In this document: one piece after another, positions 44,142 through 58,700 of the stretch
How the letters are laid out: each line of letters opens with the position of its first letter
How positions within the stretch are numbered: position 1 is the stretch's first letter
Notes under the pieces: generated by a model
What the model was told of the DNA's origin: nothing
What the model saw: the letters and a program-made list of their open reading frames with translations, nothing else
The model's database searches: none
Source: Owenia fusiformis
Taxonomy: Eukaryota > Annelida > Polychaeta > Sabellida > Oweniidae
DNA: 64,000 nt
Direction: 5' to 3'
Assembly: GCA_903813345.2 (NCBI GenBank)
Contig: CAIIXF020000006.1
Location: 17,178,348 to 17,242,347 of the forward strand
Position numbers and translations under genes: made by a program

Positions 44142-45292
44142 CAGCGCTTGCATTAGGTTAGAAAATTTGTGAGTCCCAAGGACGCAATTTTTTTTAAAGA
44201 GTGTGTCCTTTGAAAAAAAGTCTGTCCCCTATTTCTAACCTGTTTTGAGGTATAACTTTATTTTAAAAGCGTTTTTTTACCAAAACACCTTGAAGTTAAT
44301 TTTGTCACATGATTTTGATTTCTTGCTGCGAATTTAAAACGGAAGTAAACGTTAAGTACGGACTGAATAAATGCATGTTCGTTCATTCGACAATGAATAC
44401 ATTTTATTTCATGAATAACCTAATATTTGTTTCTGAATAGGAAACTGTGGCGTGTCATGGTTTCAAATCTAAAAATAAACAAAGTCGAAAAAATTCGAGA
44501 GAATCATGATTAAAGTGGGGGACAAAAATAAATCTCAACCCTCAAAAGTTGTCACAATGAGCTAAATTCTAAGTTTCATGTCTCAAACTCTCCCAAGTGG
44601 TAGAAAAATAATTCCCATCCACTTTAAGTAGCACAATAAATGAATCCAAAGCCTCATACCTGCAAATGATGGATAAATCCCTACCAAATCGGACTAATGT
44701 TTTCATGAATCGCCATGTTTGTGATCCAAGGAGGATTGACTCCCAGAATGCAACATCAAGTAACCTTATTTATTCGTGACGTATTTCAAAACGGCGGAAT
44801 GGCATTTTGAAAGCTGACACGTGTCATGTTGCATTCTGGGAGCCAACCCACATTGCGGCGTAATCTGGCTCCAAAATCACCTCAACATTTGAAGAGTCGG
44901 CATTAACATGTGAATTCCACATCAAATTTTTAAGTTCTTATTTGTCATTATGGACACAAATTCCACTATATCTGGACTTACTATGACGGAGAAAATAGAG
45001 CACTGAATACACTGAGGTAAGAATTTATTACATATGCGACAACATGTAATTTCCATAGGTTTTGTAATTCTTTATGCCCCCCACTGTATTTGTAAATATT
45101 CAACATGTTGAGCCTTATTTACGATTCAAATAAAGGTGAGAGATCATAATTATTTTTTTGTTAGGTATCGTTGTAAACACATTGTTAAAAATTTTGCGTC
45201 CAAAAAACGGAAATATTTTCAATTTTTGCGTCCTCCAAATTATTTTTGAGTCCTTAACATGGACGCCGTTAATGCAAGCCCTGCTTATTTCT
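44142..45292. repeat. Old inverted-repeat element (hAT-like ends) with a nested element
   Basis: CAGCGCTTGCATTA at the left and TAATGCAAGCCCTG at the right are inverted, followed inward by GGACGCAA blocks in inverted order. The CAGGGCTTGCA-type end resembles hAT termini, but no 8-bp duplication is visible. An inner element is at 44513-45086. Confidence 0.5.
44513..45086. repeat. TA-flanked MITE nested at 44.5-45.1 kb
   Basis: Ends AAGTGGGGGACAAAAATAAA and, at the right, TTTATGCCCCCCACTG; TA on both sides (44511-44512 and 45087-45088). The termini recall the 2797-3033 element. A further inverted pair inside (CTCCCAGAATGCAACAT, about 44741, and ATGTTGCATTCTGGGAG, about 44827) may mark another small element. 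Confidence 0.6.
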
Positions 45293-48200
45293 ACACTCCA
45301 AAATAAAAGCTTGCAGGGTGATACATACTGTGGCAGATATAACAATATGTTTTTATTCCAGTGTTACAGATATTACATGCATATAATTCTAGTGTAACAG
45401 TTTATCAGCATGTTCTCCAACATACCCTCAAAAATTATGAATAAAATTTTGAATAAAAATAAAATATTTTTCCTACCTACCTACCCTAATCTGAAAATTC
45501 ATTGAGCAGAAAACGGACATATATTTTTGTTTGGCCTAATCTAGTAAACATTCATGAATGCCAGCATATAGACTTTGTTGCGTCAGTTATTGAGCATAAA
45601 CACAATATCAAAGAGATATTAAGTTAACTGTAAAATGAACTTGCTTTCTCATAAGTTCTGGAAAGGACGGGTGTCATTAAGGGCCCTTTTTAGCCCCCAA
45701 AGATATCTGATAATAATGCATATCATATTGAAGAAAAATCATTTGTGCTTTATAAAAATACAATTTCAGCGAATTTTGACCTTTGATGTTCACACAACAG
45801 TCATTTAAAGATCATATACCATTTTTGGTGTTTTTACAAAAAATTCTTTATTTATTGTTGTCTAAGTAAAACGTATATAAATATTAACCAATTTAAATAT
45901 ATTAAAATGTAATATATGAAATACTGAAGAAAAGATACGATTAAAATTATTTTCATGGAAAAGCACATAGGGCAATATTGACAAAATGCAAATGCTATTT
46001 TGGTAGGTTCTGGGCTAGCAATGGGTACATTTCAACTGTGACTGTAATGGATTACTATTGACTTTTATCAACACCACAGGGCAACATTTAAGCAACTTAA
46101 ATACAAGGAAAATCAAAGATTTCCTCTCATTTCTAAAATGAGGAACAAAAGCATGAATTCAAGGAAAATAAATGATGGCCTGTGCCAAAATATATAACAT
46201 ATGAGAAAGTTGTAGCACAGTAAAGGATATGTATAGGATATCATATGATTTTAAATGATTTTATCTTTATGTCCGAATGATATCAATATCTTGCCAAGTT
46301 GGCATAGCGAATTAGCGCAGATATTGATATCAATGAGTTGGATTAACACAATATCACGAAAATTCATAGGATGTTCTATTTTTCCCATAGTTCACCTCTA
46401 AAACTAAACAAAGCATATCAAAACAACATCCATTCATTCATTCATCCCCGTGATGTCATGAAATCACTATGTAACAAAACACATCATATTGGTGGTAGTT
46501 TTCAAATCCCTGCCAAAAGGTAATATCTGTGAAATATTTTCCGTATTCCACAAATATCACTTTTTCCACGCATTTACAAAATATCATAAATATGTTTTCA
46601 TGTTACCTAACAGAGTGGAACAGAGTTCAACTATGGGATAACGAATAAAAAATAGGTACATATTGAATTACCACTCCAAAAATATTAAATATGAGGGTTT
46701 AAAGAAAGAATATTGAATATGAGATTCAAAAAGACAAGTGGCCTCATGTCTCACATTACCCAAACCCCAGATCCTCGATGTCATATATACTTGTATACTG
46801 TATATCAATGTTATTTACTGGGAGGATTAAATATGGAGTGTATATAGCAATGATCAATACGATATTTCCAGATGGATATTTTTTCCCTAGAAGCGGAACC
46901 CAAACTCAGCCATGACATAGAAGCTAACTTTTGCAATTAATAGAAACTTGTTTTTTATTATATTTTTGTGTTCTATATTTGAGATGAAATAATATGAGAT
47001 TCATTTCTACAAGAGGATGGAACGAATGTGAACTTGCATATTGAACTATACTCCTTTTCTGAATAAACAGAACAACATTTTATCCAAGCCAATTAAGAAA
47101 ACCAAGGCCAATGTAATTTATGCCCAGTTAAACTATAACACAATAACAACTTTTTGTCTGGACTCACTTATTATGTACTAAGAATGAATTGTATTACTGT
47201 TTACTGCATTAAATGTCAAGTATACTATCTGTATTTAATTTCAAATGCCTATCTCACTTATCGAAGGTATACAAGAAATGTTATTTTGAAACAAATTCAG
47301 CACAACCAAAACCATGTCCACATAATATGACAAATCCAAGATGGCTGCCACAATTTTAGATCCATGTACATGTGAAGAAGTTAGAAATACACATGGTCCA
47401 CAAGTTCCATCCCCAATAAAATGTGAAGTTTAAGGTTTTCATACATATCAACTCTATTCCTATATACTTTATATTTGTGGTAAGGCTTGTGATCTAGGTA
47501 AACTTAGCATGTTCATGTACCTCCTATCCTCTGAAGCTAAAAACAGAAATAGTGACTTCAATTGAGAAAAATGAATCTTATGGGCTCCATATACATTCTG
47601 AGTGGCTGTCCGGCTTAAGTTAGATACTACTGATAATCTGAGATTGAAAATTATGTCAAGTTTAGTCCTCAGCCTCTCATAACGGATAACTTCGAGGTAA
47701 TTGTGTTGTTACTGCAAAAACCTCTATTTCTTCATCACAAATCTACCATCTTTTGCATCTGTCAAAACCCTTCATTTCATGTTAATTTTCAGACTTTTGC
47801 TTGTGCCATCATTAAATATATATATTCAACTTGTTATTCAGAATATTTTAAGAACTTTTCATGAATTTTTTTATCTTGACACTTTTGAAAAAATGACTAA
47901 GTCAAAGAATGGCCTCTTAATGGCATGTCCCCTTTTGATATGCAACATTGCCAAACATATGCAAAATTCAAATTTTTGTTTGCTTTATTTTGAGCAAGCA
48001 TGGGCACATGTTATACTTAGTCATTTAAACTATGTTTTCACAATTATATGGCCGTGGGATCTTTGAAAGATGTCTGTTGAAAAACGAACCAGAAACAAAC
48101 AAACCTTGTGCAGATTTTTATTCAAAAAATAGAAATTTGAAAAATGATTTACATTTATTTCTATCAGATACTATATTATCTCTAATAGGCACACATGCTC

Positions 48201-49695
48201 CAATAAACGCACACCCAACTTTTTCATGAAAGACTCTGTCAACCTGAGTAACAAAAATCACGAGAAAAATAAAAAATCGAAAAAAGGCATTGAGCGACAA
48301 TAAGATGAATTCAATTAATTAACTTACCGCTATCGATTGAGTCATTTCTGTGCACAATGCTGTTACAGACTTGTCTCCAAAACCTTTAGAGCTATAAGTA
48401 CATTCAGGACCCGGGATTCAGGATAACCTTCTAGTGATGAGTTAAAAGCCATAATGAGCGCTAAATCTGACTGAAGCCATTTGACACTCGCAATGCATCA
48501 TGGGAGCTTCAGATCCAAAAATATATTTGCACCTTTTCCCCCACATACAGAAATATTCATTCATTTCTAAATGTGAGGTAGTATTATGTAAATATAAAAC
48601 ATACTTTCTCTGACTATGAAGGCTGGTCAGAAACAGAAAACCTTTGGATTTTGACTGGCGTATCGGTGCCAGTTTCCAAAGTGGCAGCCCGGAAAGATGA
48701 GAGAGGGAATGTGACACACATATGTCAATTTACCCATGAAATTAAATTCAGCAGGTCGATAAATGCATGAGGAAAACATCGAGTTATGATACTATTTTAT
48801 CTAGTCGGAGTTAGTCCAGTTTTAAAGGGAGAATTTGTGTAGACACATTGTGAGTTTATTAGAGAGAATACGGTATACTTCATGTCCATGATCAGTAAAA
48901 TAAAGCTGATAAAGTTGCATTTAGTTTTATAGAAATGCCAAGTTGTAACCGATTCAAACGAATTTGTACAGTCTGTGTTTGTCTTTGTACAGTCTGTTCG
49001 CCATTTAGACTTAAGGAAATAGGTTTGAATTCAAATCACTATCTTCTAAATTACCTCAAAAGAATTTCCAGCTTTTTCTCTCTCTCTCTGTGGAATGTAG
49101 CAGGGCTCTGAATTTGAAATCTAATAAGAATTCAGACTTTCTTATCATCCCTCATTTACTTGTGGAGCCATATGACAGTCTCGCACTCACAGGTATCCCA
49201 TATATTTATAAGTAGTAGTTTTGGCACTTATTACAGATTTAAAATTTAAATAACATACACTTGATATATATGAGCCATTTAAAGATTTGGTTTGATTTGG
49301 TCAATTCCTCATTGTCAGAAAATAGCGTTTTGGTTTTTGATTGGGGGTTTTACCAATAATGATCAAGTCATTAGTTTGCTGCAGCTGCACTGGGAGGAGT
49401 GATTTTATACTCTCTACAAATCATTTCTAGTTCCCTGAGCTACATCTTGGTGACTCTCACTGAAATGCACTAATACAGTATTGTTTTTCTACCAATATTA
49501 GTTAGTTTGGTCTAGTTTTAGTTGTTTTATATATTGTACATTTCAGTGACTATTATGCCATTGTTATGACATCCGAGAGTCATTAAAAGTCACATACAGT
49601 ATTTCTCTGTCTAACCTCTTCTGGTAGGCTATCTATATGTTAATTCTTTACCATTGTATTTAGCCTGCCACATATATACTTACAGGTATAGCAAC
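45293..49695. other. Intergenic region between TMEM237 and the kinesin gene
   Basis: 4.4 kb of AT-rich DNA. ORFs near 47701-48066 and 48442-48717 have no recognisable domain and are not supported. A short inverted motif (GATATCAATATC with GATATTGATATC) lies at about 46280-46336. A 5' UTR acceptor (TTACAG) just before 49686 is possible. Confidence 0.5.
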
Positions 49696-49793
49696 ATGCC
49701 TAGTATGAAGCCAAAGAAGGAGTCTGAGTCTGTCAAGGTGGTGGTTCGATGCAGACCTCTCAATGAAAAAGAAAAATCACAAGGACATTCAAA
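49696..49793 (+). CDS. kif3b: KIF3B-like exon 1
   Basis: ATG at 49696 ([15 protein letters not shown]), ends at AAA|GTAAGT in phase 2. A second in-frame ATG is three codons on. Confidence 0.9.
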
Positions 49794-52700
49794 GTAAGTA
49801 GTTTTTCCAAAATAAGAACTTTCCAAACAATGGAGAGATTTCACAACTCACTTATAGCATGTTTATTATTCCCGCAGCTCTATATATCCATAAGTGTGAT
49901 ATTTTTTATATATAGACGATGATTTATAAGATTCATGATTTATGCTATAAGTGAGTTGCGAAATCTCTCTATTACTTTTTGACCTCACATTTCAACTTGT
50001 ATATTCCAAGAGAATGTCTGCACTGAAAATTTAAAAGCAACAATTCATGAAAATATAGGTCACAATGAATATATTATTTCTGGAGACATGAACTGTGTAG
50101 TATGTAACAAATTAGATGTTATTTCAGGGCAAAAACATAATGAGGTAGTTGTTGGGAAATTCAATGAAATGATAAATACATGCAAAATAGTTGATACATG
50201 GAGGTCACAACATGATAATGAAAAAGAATTCACTTGGTGTAAACAAAACCCGTTTATTGCTCGAAGGCTCGATTATATCTTTTCCACTGAAAAATTAGCT
50301 CGAAAGATAGATAATGTTCAATTAGGGCAGTGCTTACAATCTGATCACCGCCCAGTGATAACAGACTTTAAGTTGAATACAACCAAACGCGGTCCCGGAG
50401 TGTGGAAACTGAACAATGATATTTTAAATGATCAAGAGTATGTTCGGAAAATTAATGACTGTATTGTAGAAATGAATGAAAAATATCAACATGTTGTCAA
50501 CCCTCAAATATTGTGGGATTCCATTAAGTGTGAAATAAGAAACATCTCCATTAATTATTCAAAAAGAAAAGCACAATTGAAGAAACAGAATACAAACAAT
50601 TTGAATACTGAACTTAAAGCTGCATGTAGTAAACTAGCTAGGGTGCCAAATGATGAAAACCAAAAACAAGTTCAATCACTACAGATGAAACTAGATCTTG
50701 AAAATGTCTCACAAGCAAAAGGCGCACAACTTAGGTCAAAGATTGATTGGATTCAACAGGGCGAGAAAAATACAAAATATTTTTTAACACTTGAGAAATT
50801 TAGAGCTAAAATGAAGACAATTGACTGTATCGAAAAAGACGATGGTACAAAAAGCGATTCAATTGATTGTGTAATGCAAAATTTATATGAATACTATTGT
50901 AATTTGTATGCTGAAAATGATGATGTTACTTATTCACTTGATGATTTTATTCATGACATTGAAATCCCACATTTAAATGATGAAGAAAAGTCTTATTGTG
51001 AGGGAAAAATTAATGATATTGAATGTAAGGAAGTCCTTAAGAATATGAAAAACACATCAAGTCCAGGTATAGATGGACTCACTGCCGCTTTCTATAAAAT
51101 GTTCTGGATCAAAATAAAACATCTTGTTGTTAATTCTTTAAATTTTGGTTTTGAAATAGGTCAATTGTCCAGCTCGCAACGAAAAGGAATGATAATACTA
51201 TTGCTCAAAGGGAAAATGTTAAACTCTGCCAAAGTCAAAAACTGTAGACCAATTGCTCTCACTTGTGTTGATTATAAAATTGGGGCAGCAGCACTTGCCA
51301 AACGGTTGCAAAAGGTTATTATAAAACTCATAAATTCTGATCAAACAGCATACCTTAAAGGAAGAGGGTCACATTTTAACTTGAAAATTATTGATGATCT
51401 AATTAACTATATTGATTTTGAAAATGAAACGGGTATTATAATAGCATTAGACTATGCAAAAGCTTTTGATTCAATTTCTAAGAAATATGTCATGAAAATG
51501 TTGAAAGTATATAATTTTGGTGAAGATTTTATAAGATGGATTGATGTTTTTAACAAAAATGCAGTGTCAGCTATTTCAAATAATGGATACCTCAGTAGTT
51601 GGGTACCTTTAGAACAAGGTCTGAGACAGGGCTGTCCTCTGAGTGCAATTTTATTTATAATGGCAACAGAAATATTTTCTTGTAAAATAAGGCAAAATAA
51701 AGACATTGAAGGTATATGTTTAAAGGATAAACAAAAAACAGAAATAAAATTAACTTCTTATGCAGATGATACCACATTATTTTTAAGGACAAAAGATTCA
51801 ATTCCAATTTTGTTAAATGAGATAACTGCATTTTATAAAGTATCAGGCCTTAAACTAAACATGGAAAAAACTCAAGCAATGTGGTTGGGGAGAAGTAAAA
51901 CAAAAACAGAAAAACCATTTCATCTTAACTGGAAAATTGGTAAAGATCAAAAAATTAAAATATTAGGAGCTTATTTTAGCAATTCAGGTTCATCTTCTGA
52001 CCTCGACGAAAATTGGCAGCCAAAAATTGAAAAAATCAAGTGTCTCATTCAATCATGGAACAAAAGAAATCTATCACTGTTTGGAAAAGTAACAGTCATT
52101 AAAAGTTTAATGGCTTCCCAAATCACTCATATGTTAATGGTATTTAAAGCTCCGCAGAAATACTTAGATGAAATTAATCATATATTGCATAGATTCTTAT
52201 GGCAGACTGTGGAAAAAGTAAAAAGAAATGTAATTAGGCAGGATATTTTAAATGGAGGCTTAAATATGATAGATATCAATTTATATCAAACTTCCCTTAT
52301 TTTAACCTGGATAAAAAGACTATATGACAATGAAATTGATCAAAAATGGAAAGCAATTATGAATTTTTATTTGAGTAAAATGGGACATTCTCAAAATTTG
52401 TTCAAGTACAATTGTGAATATAAAGACTTAAAAGTACACAAAAATATTCCAACATTTTACTCGTTCTTATCCAAATCATGGCTGAACAATAAAACTGTAA
52501 ATATCTCTAAAAACATTTGTACTAATGATTACTTATGGAATAACAGGAGTTTATGTTACCAAAATAAACAATTACATTTTAAATCATGGGAAAATGCTGG
52601 AATAAAATTTATCTCAGATGTGATTGATAAAGGTACAGGAAAAATAAAAAATGCAGATGTATTAAAGGAAAAAATTGGGAGAAATCCTAACTTTTTCATT

Positions 52701-55700
52701 GAATACAATATGCTCCGACAAAGCCTCTTAAGAGTGATTGTAAAACAAGATGATGAAAACACTAAAACTACATTCAATGAAATTGATGTAAATAAAGCAA
52801 ATGCTCAAATGATCAGAAAGTCTTTATTGAAACGTAAATTGGAAACTCCAATCAGTGAAAGAGGCTGGAATGATTCATATAATCAGTTATGTTGGAAAGA
52901 CATTTGGCTTAATGTTCGAAATATTAAAGAACCAATGTTAAAATCACTTCAATTTAAAATATTGCACAGAATATATCCAACTAAAGTTTTGCTATTCAAA
53001 ATGAAAATTAAAAATGATGAACTTTGTAATTTCTGTGCCTGTAAGGACACATATGAGCATTTCTTTATAGAATGTAGAAAAATAAAACGAATCTGGGAAA
53101 TAATAGATAACACATGCTTCCTCAAATTGAAAAGAAAAATAGAATTTAAGCACGATATTATTTTTGGATATAAGGACGAGGACAAAAGGGTTGAAAGGAA
53201 AATTAATCTTATGTTAATGGTTGGAAAACATGTGATTAGCAAATACAAATGTGGTCTATATAGTTATAATGTTGAATGTATGTTGGAACATGAAATGAGA
53301 CTAAGAAACTTATAATATTGTAAAATTGTTATAATGATCGTATGGTTGATGATTGATATTGATTTACGATATATATATTATGTAATATGAATATGTAATG
53401 ATGAAATAAAAAAAAGAAATAAATAAAAAAAATAAAATAAAAAAAATAAAAAAAATAAAAAATAAAAAAAAGAATGTCTGCACGGACTTTGTATTTTTCT
53501 GTTTCCTTGCACAATTGATGATATCACATATTCTTAAGTTTATGGCATATACTAATGATGAAGCAAACTTAATTCAACAATTATTCAAATATAATTAACA
53601 TGATATTGCAAATGTATCAAAGCATACATGTGCTTTTAATGATTGCTCACAATAATTTCAAAATTCTGAAAATCTGTTAAGTGTTCTATGATTTTTCACC
53701 ATCAATATACCATATATGGTATAAGTAATATTTTATTGTGCTTTTCAGAAATATATTTCCATTGCTTTGTGGCAATTGAAGATGATTGATGTATGAGTGA
53801 AACAATTTAGCTGTAGAAACATTACTTATAATTGATCATGTTGTATATATTTACAATAACAAACCAGGTTGTGACATATTGTCATGTTCACACCTTGTTT
53901 TTCAGATGTGTCACCATGAATTTAAAGAAAGGAACTATAGAAGTGTCCAATGTAAAAGCACCCAATGATCCACCAAAAACTTTCACATTTGACTCAGTCT
54001 ACGATACAGAGTAAGTATAAAATTGGTTTGGTTTTAGTCTAGTGGCTAGTTCCAGAGAAATTTGGATACACAAGTTCAGTCATTTATTTGGGCTGAGTGA
54101 TAGTCTGATTTAGAAGAAAACAATATGAAGTATATTGTCTGTTGACTACTTAGTGCCCAATTCCAAGAAAATTGCACTAATTCAGATTGGCCCATGCAGC
54201 TGAATTGATGTCAGTTGATGTTTCGTTATCATTGTAAACAGGTGAACATCTCTCCATTAAAAAAAGATGATTGAATGATATATGCTATGATTTATTTGAG
54301 TATCAAAAAACTAGAAGTATACTTATATCTGTGGAATGTAACCTTTTTACCTTAGTAAATATGTTTCACCGATTTTACTGGACCCATGATATTTTCATTT
54401 TCTCATTTTTCAAATCCAATTCATTAATTAGATGTTTATGTTAATGTAATTTGAAGATTTACAAAACATACCAGATAAGATTTTTTTCAGTAATGTTGTC
54501 CAAAAACTTTTTTCCTTGAATATTAAGCCTGGATTTTTTGGAAGAAGTAAGGGAATACCTGTGCATCTTTCACAAGTCGTTTTTCCAGATGCCTGGAGGA
54601 AAAGGGGAATATTACTTTTGAAATTGACACAGTTATTTATCATTCTGATACTCAGACCATCTCTGCTATGTACAAGAATGCTCTGATATACTTTGCACTG
54701 ATTGCCGATCGAATGGGCAGGGCCTAGATTTATAATGATATTAATATATTCAATGACGTCAGAATTCTAACCAATCACAGTTGATTAATTTCTAAAATTA
54801 GAAAATATACCTTTTCCCCACAATGTTATACATGATTTGTAGTTCACTACAACCATGGTGCTTTAAAGTTATATATAACCGAGTTTCTTGGCAATCCATG
54901 CGTTTAAACCCGACTTATTTGAAGTTGAATTTATGAAACGAAAATGACGCCCGACATGACCTACATATTTTTTTCACTTTTAAAGATTTCTCTAACCTGT
55001 TGATCCTCGAGGGGTAAATATCTACTCACATCACGTCTTTATCTCATTTTCTACACAAGTAGTCGATACCTAGTCCGTTTTCCATCAATTCGATCGTGTA
55101 TTTAACAAGGGTCGCGAGTAAATCTCAGGCACGACATGGAAATCTGAAATTATAGAGGGCGCATATTCATTTTACACACGGCGAAATAAAATGAGATTTC
55201 CCGGGAAATTTTGGACAATACTAGTATATTAATAGTCTATTGTACATTGTACAACCACATTTGACCAGCACGATCACAAATCACATAGGGACCAATTAAT
55301 ATGATCTAAAACAATCAACCACGTATTGACCGAGCTTAGTAAAGAAAGAATATCAAGGTAAATCACTTATGATCAGGAACAATCACCTAAACCAGGGACA
55401 ATCAACTAAGATTAGAACAATTGAGTACAATCACAGTATCAAAACAAAATATTAAGAATCACAACCAAACAATTGCCCAGAAGAGTCAAGAAAAATTTAA
55501 AGTAATAAAAACAATCACTTAAGATTAAGAACAATCACCTGTAAAATTGTTTAGGATCGACCCAATCCCTAAGGATCAAGACAGATACCAAAGATCAAGA
55601 TCATGAGGATATTTCTAAGGATCAAAAACATTATCACTTAAGATCAATAACAATCACCTAGGATCAAGATCCCCGATCAAGATTAATCACTTAGAATTAA

Positions 55701-58700
55701 GAACACCAAGGGCTCAGAAGAAATTTTTGGATCGGGAAAAATCACTTAGTGTGCTGTTAATGGGTTCAATAATGTAACTTAAAAGTCCAATATAAGATGA
55801 GATATAATGCATTTTTATTTGAGACATAAATACTATAACTTGACAGACATCTAGCAGCCCCTCGGCTATTGGCTAAAACACATCACGTGGTACAAAAGTA
55901 GGTCGAATTTGTGTAGTCCCGCCATATTTAGACAGACTTCCGGTACAAGTGCACTTGGATTTGCGCCCTCTATAATTTTAGATTTCCATGTCGTGCCTGA
56001 GATTTACTCGCGTTCATTTAACAAGTTTAGAAAAATCCTTTTTTCCTAACGAGGTACCATTATCGTTCGGTCTATCTTTCTAACACTTCCGGGATCATCG
56101 TGGTAGCACAAACTCTTCCCGCTTCCAGTTTTAGTACTAAGGAATACACCCTGTTTATTTTCTATCAATGGTATACACTTCTCTTGAATATATAAGCGCA
56201 AATACCAAAAGGGAAGGGTACGTGATCAAAAACTTTAAACCTGCACATCGCTCCAAAATGCAATATGTTGACATATTATATTGTTTTTACATTTTCAAGC
56301 TCTAATATAAAGTTTATGTAAATAAAAAAAAAATTTCTGCGTAATATCAAAGAACAATCATTTAGTTAAAACAAAGTAAAAAGGGTGATGTCGGGATTCG
56401 AACTCGGGCCTACAGCGTGTTAAGCGAGGATTCTACCACAAGACCACGAGTCCCTATGAAATAATCATATGTAATTTAACGCTACTTATTTAAAACTGAG
56501 CGATCTGATTGGTGGAGTTCTTACACCCGCCACTCACTGTCACATGACCTGTAAATACGGATTTGATTCGTCATATCACTTTGGCCGAAATCTGGACGGG
56601 CCACGCCCCCATCAGATCGAAGGCTATTGCCAAGTAACTCAAGGCATTCTAGAAGGACACTGAGAGAAGGCTGTGATATCTCACGATGGTTATTTATAAT
56701 GAAAAATAGAACACAATGTCATGTTTTATACAAACACGTTTAGTGGGCGATACAAATGGCACAATATACAGAACATAAAATTTTCAAAGTTTATTCATTT
56801 CCACCGGAAGTCCCAAGCATGTGCGAGAGCGTGCGCATCTCTCACATTTCACATAGTGTTACAATGAACGAAAATATATTAACAATTATAAATTGTAACA
56901 TGAACATAGACGATAACATGACACACAATACGAGTATTTGATAAATCATTCATGAAACATGATGGTAAATCGCCTTGTTCAAGAGGAGGGATATTCAAAA
57001 TAGAGTCTTCAAAACAAATTTCTTCATCGATCTACCAATGAACAGTGAGCATCACATCCAATCACATAAAAAATAACATGGAAATAAAGACACATACATT
57101 ATGTTTAAATACCTCCCATCTAATCATGAATTGTCTAAAAGATTGTGAGATGTGAAGCATTGATATTTTATAAGTTAATTCATCTTATTTCTGTTTCTAT
57201 GCATGGACACCTTGACATTTTCTTATTATGTGATTCATCACTAGCAATATACAACCAAAAGAGTCAATAAAAGATATTCACATATTTTACTAGGTATTAA
57301 TATAGAACTACAACTCTGTATACTGCTCTAAAGCTTACTCATTCATTTCATGCCATTTTTTATTGATCAAAAATCTCTTCAAAATTATCATTCGATAACT
57401 GAATATGAAATATATCATAAAACACATGTTCCTTTTCAATTTTCAAAGATATTTGGCTCATACATTGAAATACATTCATTGTTACTTCACACAAAAAACA
57501 CGAACCATTGTTACTTAGATTTGGAGCTTGTTAACAAATTTATTGCCCTGCCCCACCTCTTCAGATGAATGACCTTTGCTAGAGGTGCTACATATCTTAT
57601 GAAATATATTAGAAATAACCATATTGCTGCCTTACTGGATAGGCTCGGAAATTATATTAGTCTCTCTATACCCTATCTAATGTTAAGCCCATTATAAACA
57701 AGGTTGTGACTAAGCATATTAGGGGAAGTATTGGCATTTGGATGCAGTTCATTTATCATTTAGCTCAACCAATTTCAAGGGGTATATGGCTATGCTCAGT
57801 TTTCCAAATTTCAGTGCACTATGCATATCAGGCTGTCCCTGTTGAAGCAAATGGGTGCTGTAAGATGTACCCACTTGAGGATTAGAATAATGGATGGTAC
57901 CCACCTCAATACCCATTCGCAACTACTCAAGGCATTGTACTCAAGGCATTGTACTCAATGCATAATTCAAACATGAGAATACAATCTTGGCACAAATTTA
58001 AACATGAGAATTTTGCATCCAATCTAAAAATCCTGAAATGAAAAACCTTGACATCTAAGGCTCCTTGTCAATTAGATTATTGTTGGGAAGATGGATATAT
58101 TGAAATTGTGTTCTTTTAGTGATATTGGTTCTTTTGAATGATTTTGTAGAAAAAATTGCAATGTGTGAAAAGAATTTAAACCCAAGACTCAATGCATTGT
58201 AGCTGCTTCATTCCACTCAGGCATTGTTTCCTAAACTTTGCAGCCGCTGCACGGTCATGCAAAGGTTTGGAAACAACAGCTTCATGGTATGATTCAGCAA
58301 ACAATGCACTGAGTCCAGGGCTTAAATCCTTAAGTATACTATTAATATGCTAGATATACAGTTTCTATCTGTTATTTTTTATTGCATAACCAAAATAAAT
58401 CTGACTTGTCTTTTTTGAATGACACTTACAGGGGAGGGGGATGCCTTAGATGTGACTAAAATATTGAAGGTATCAGTGAAGGGATTAGAATTATTTCACT
58501 TGGGTGCTGAAAAGATTTCAAAAGTATTCAGATTTACAATTTCCCAAATTTATAATTATTTTCCCAATTCTCAACTTAGTGTAATAATAAGTTGATTTTT
58601 AATTGGGTGTAGGGATATCTCAACTGGGATTACTTGCATTTTAAAACAATATCATGATATAACAATACAAAAAATGGTTTTTATCTAAGTAATGATGATG

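Larger units (their letters stand above)
49794..53905 (+). other. KIF3B-like intron 1
   Basis: 4.1 kb, of which 3.45 kb is the LINE at 50024-53470. Without it the intron would be about 650 bp, part of which is the small foldback at 49829-49975. Confidence 0.9.

Noticed and set aside
47701-48717. ORFs of 121, 65 and 91 residues between TMEM237 and the kinesin gene
   Set aside because: No recognisable domain, hydrophobic or low-complexity AT-rich composition, no splice or promoter support.
56383-56454. Functional tRNA-Val
   Set aside because: Acceptor halves do not pair and two other stems have mismatches, so it is listed as a pseudogene or SINE head.
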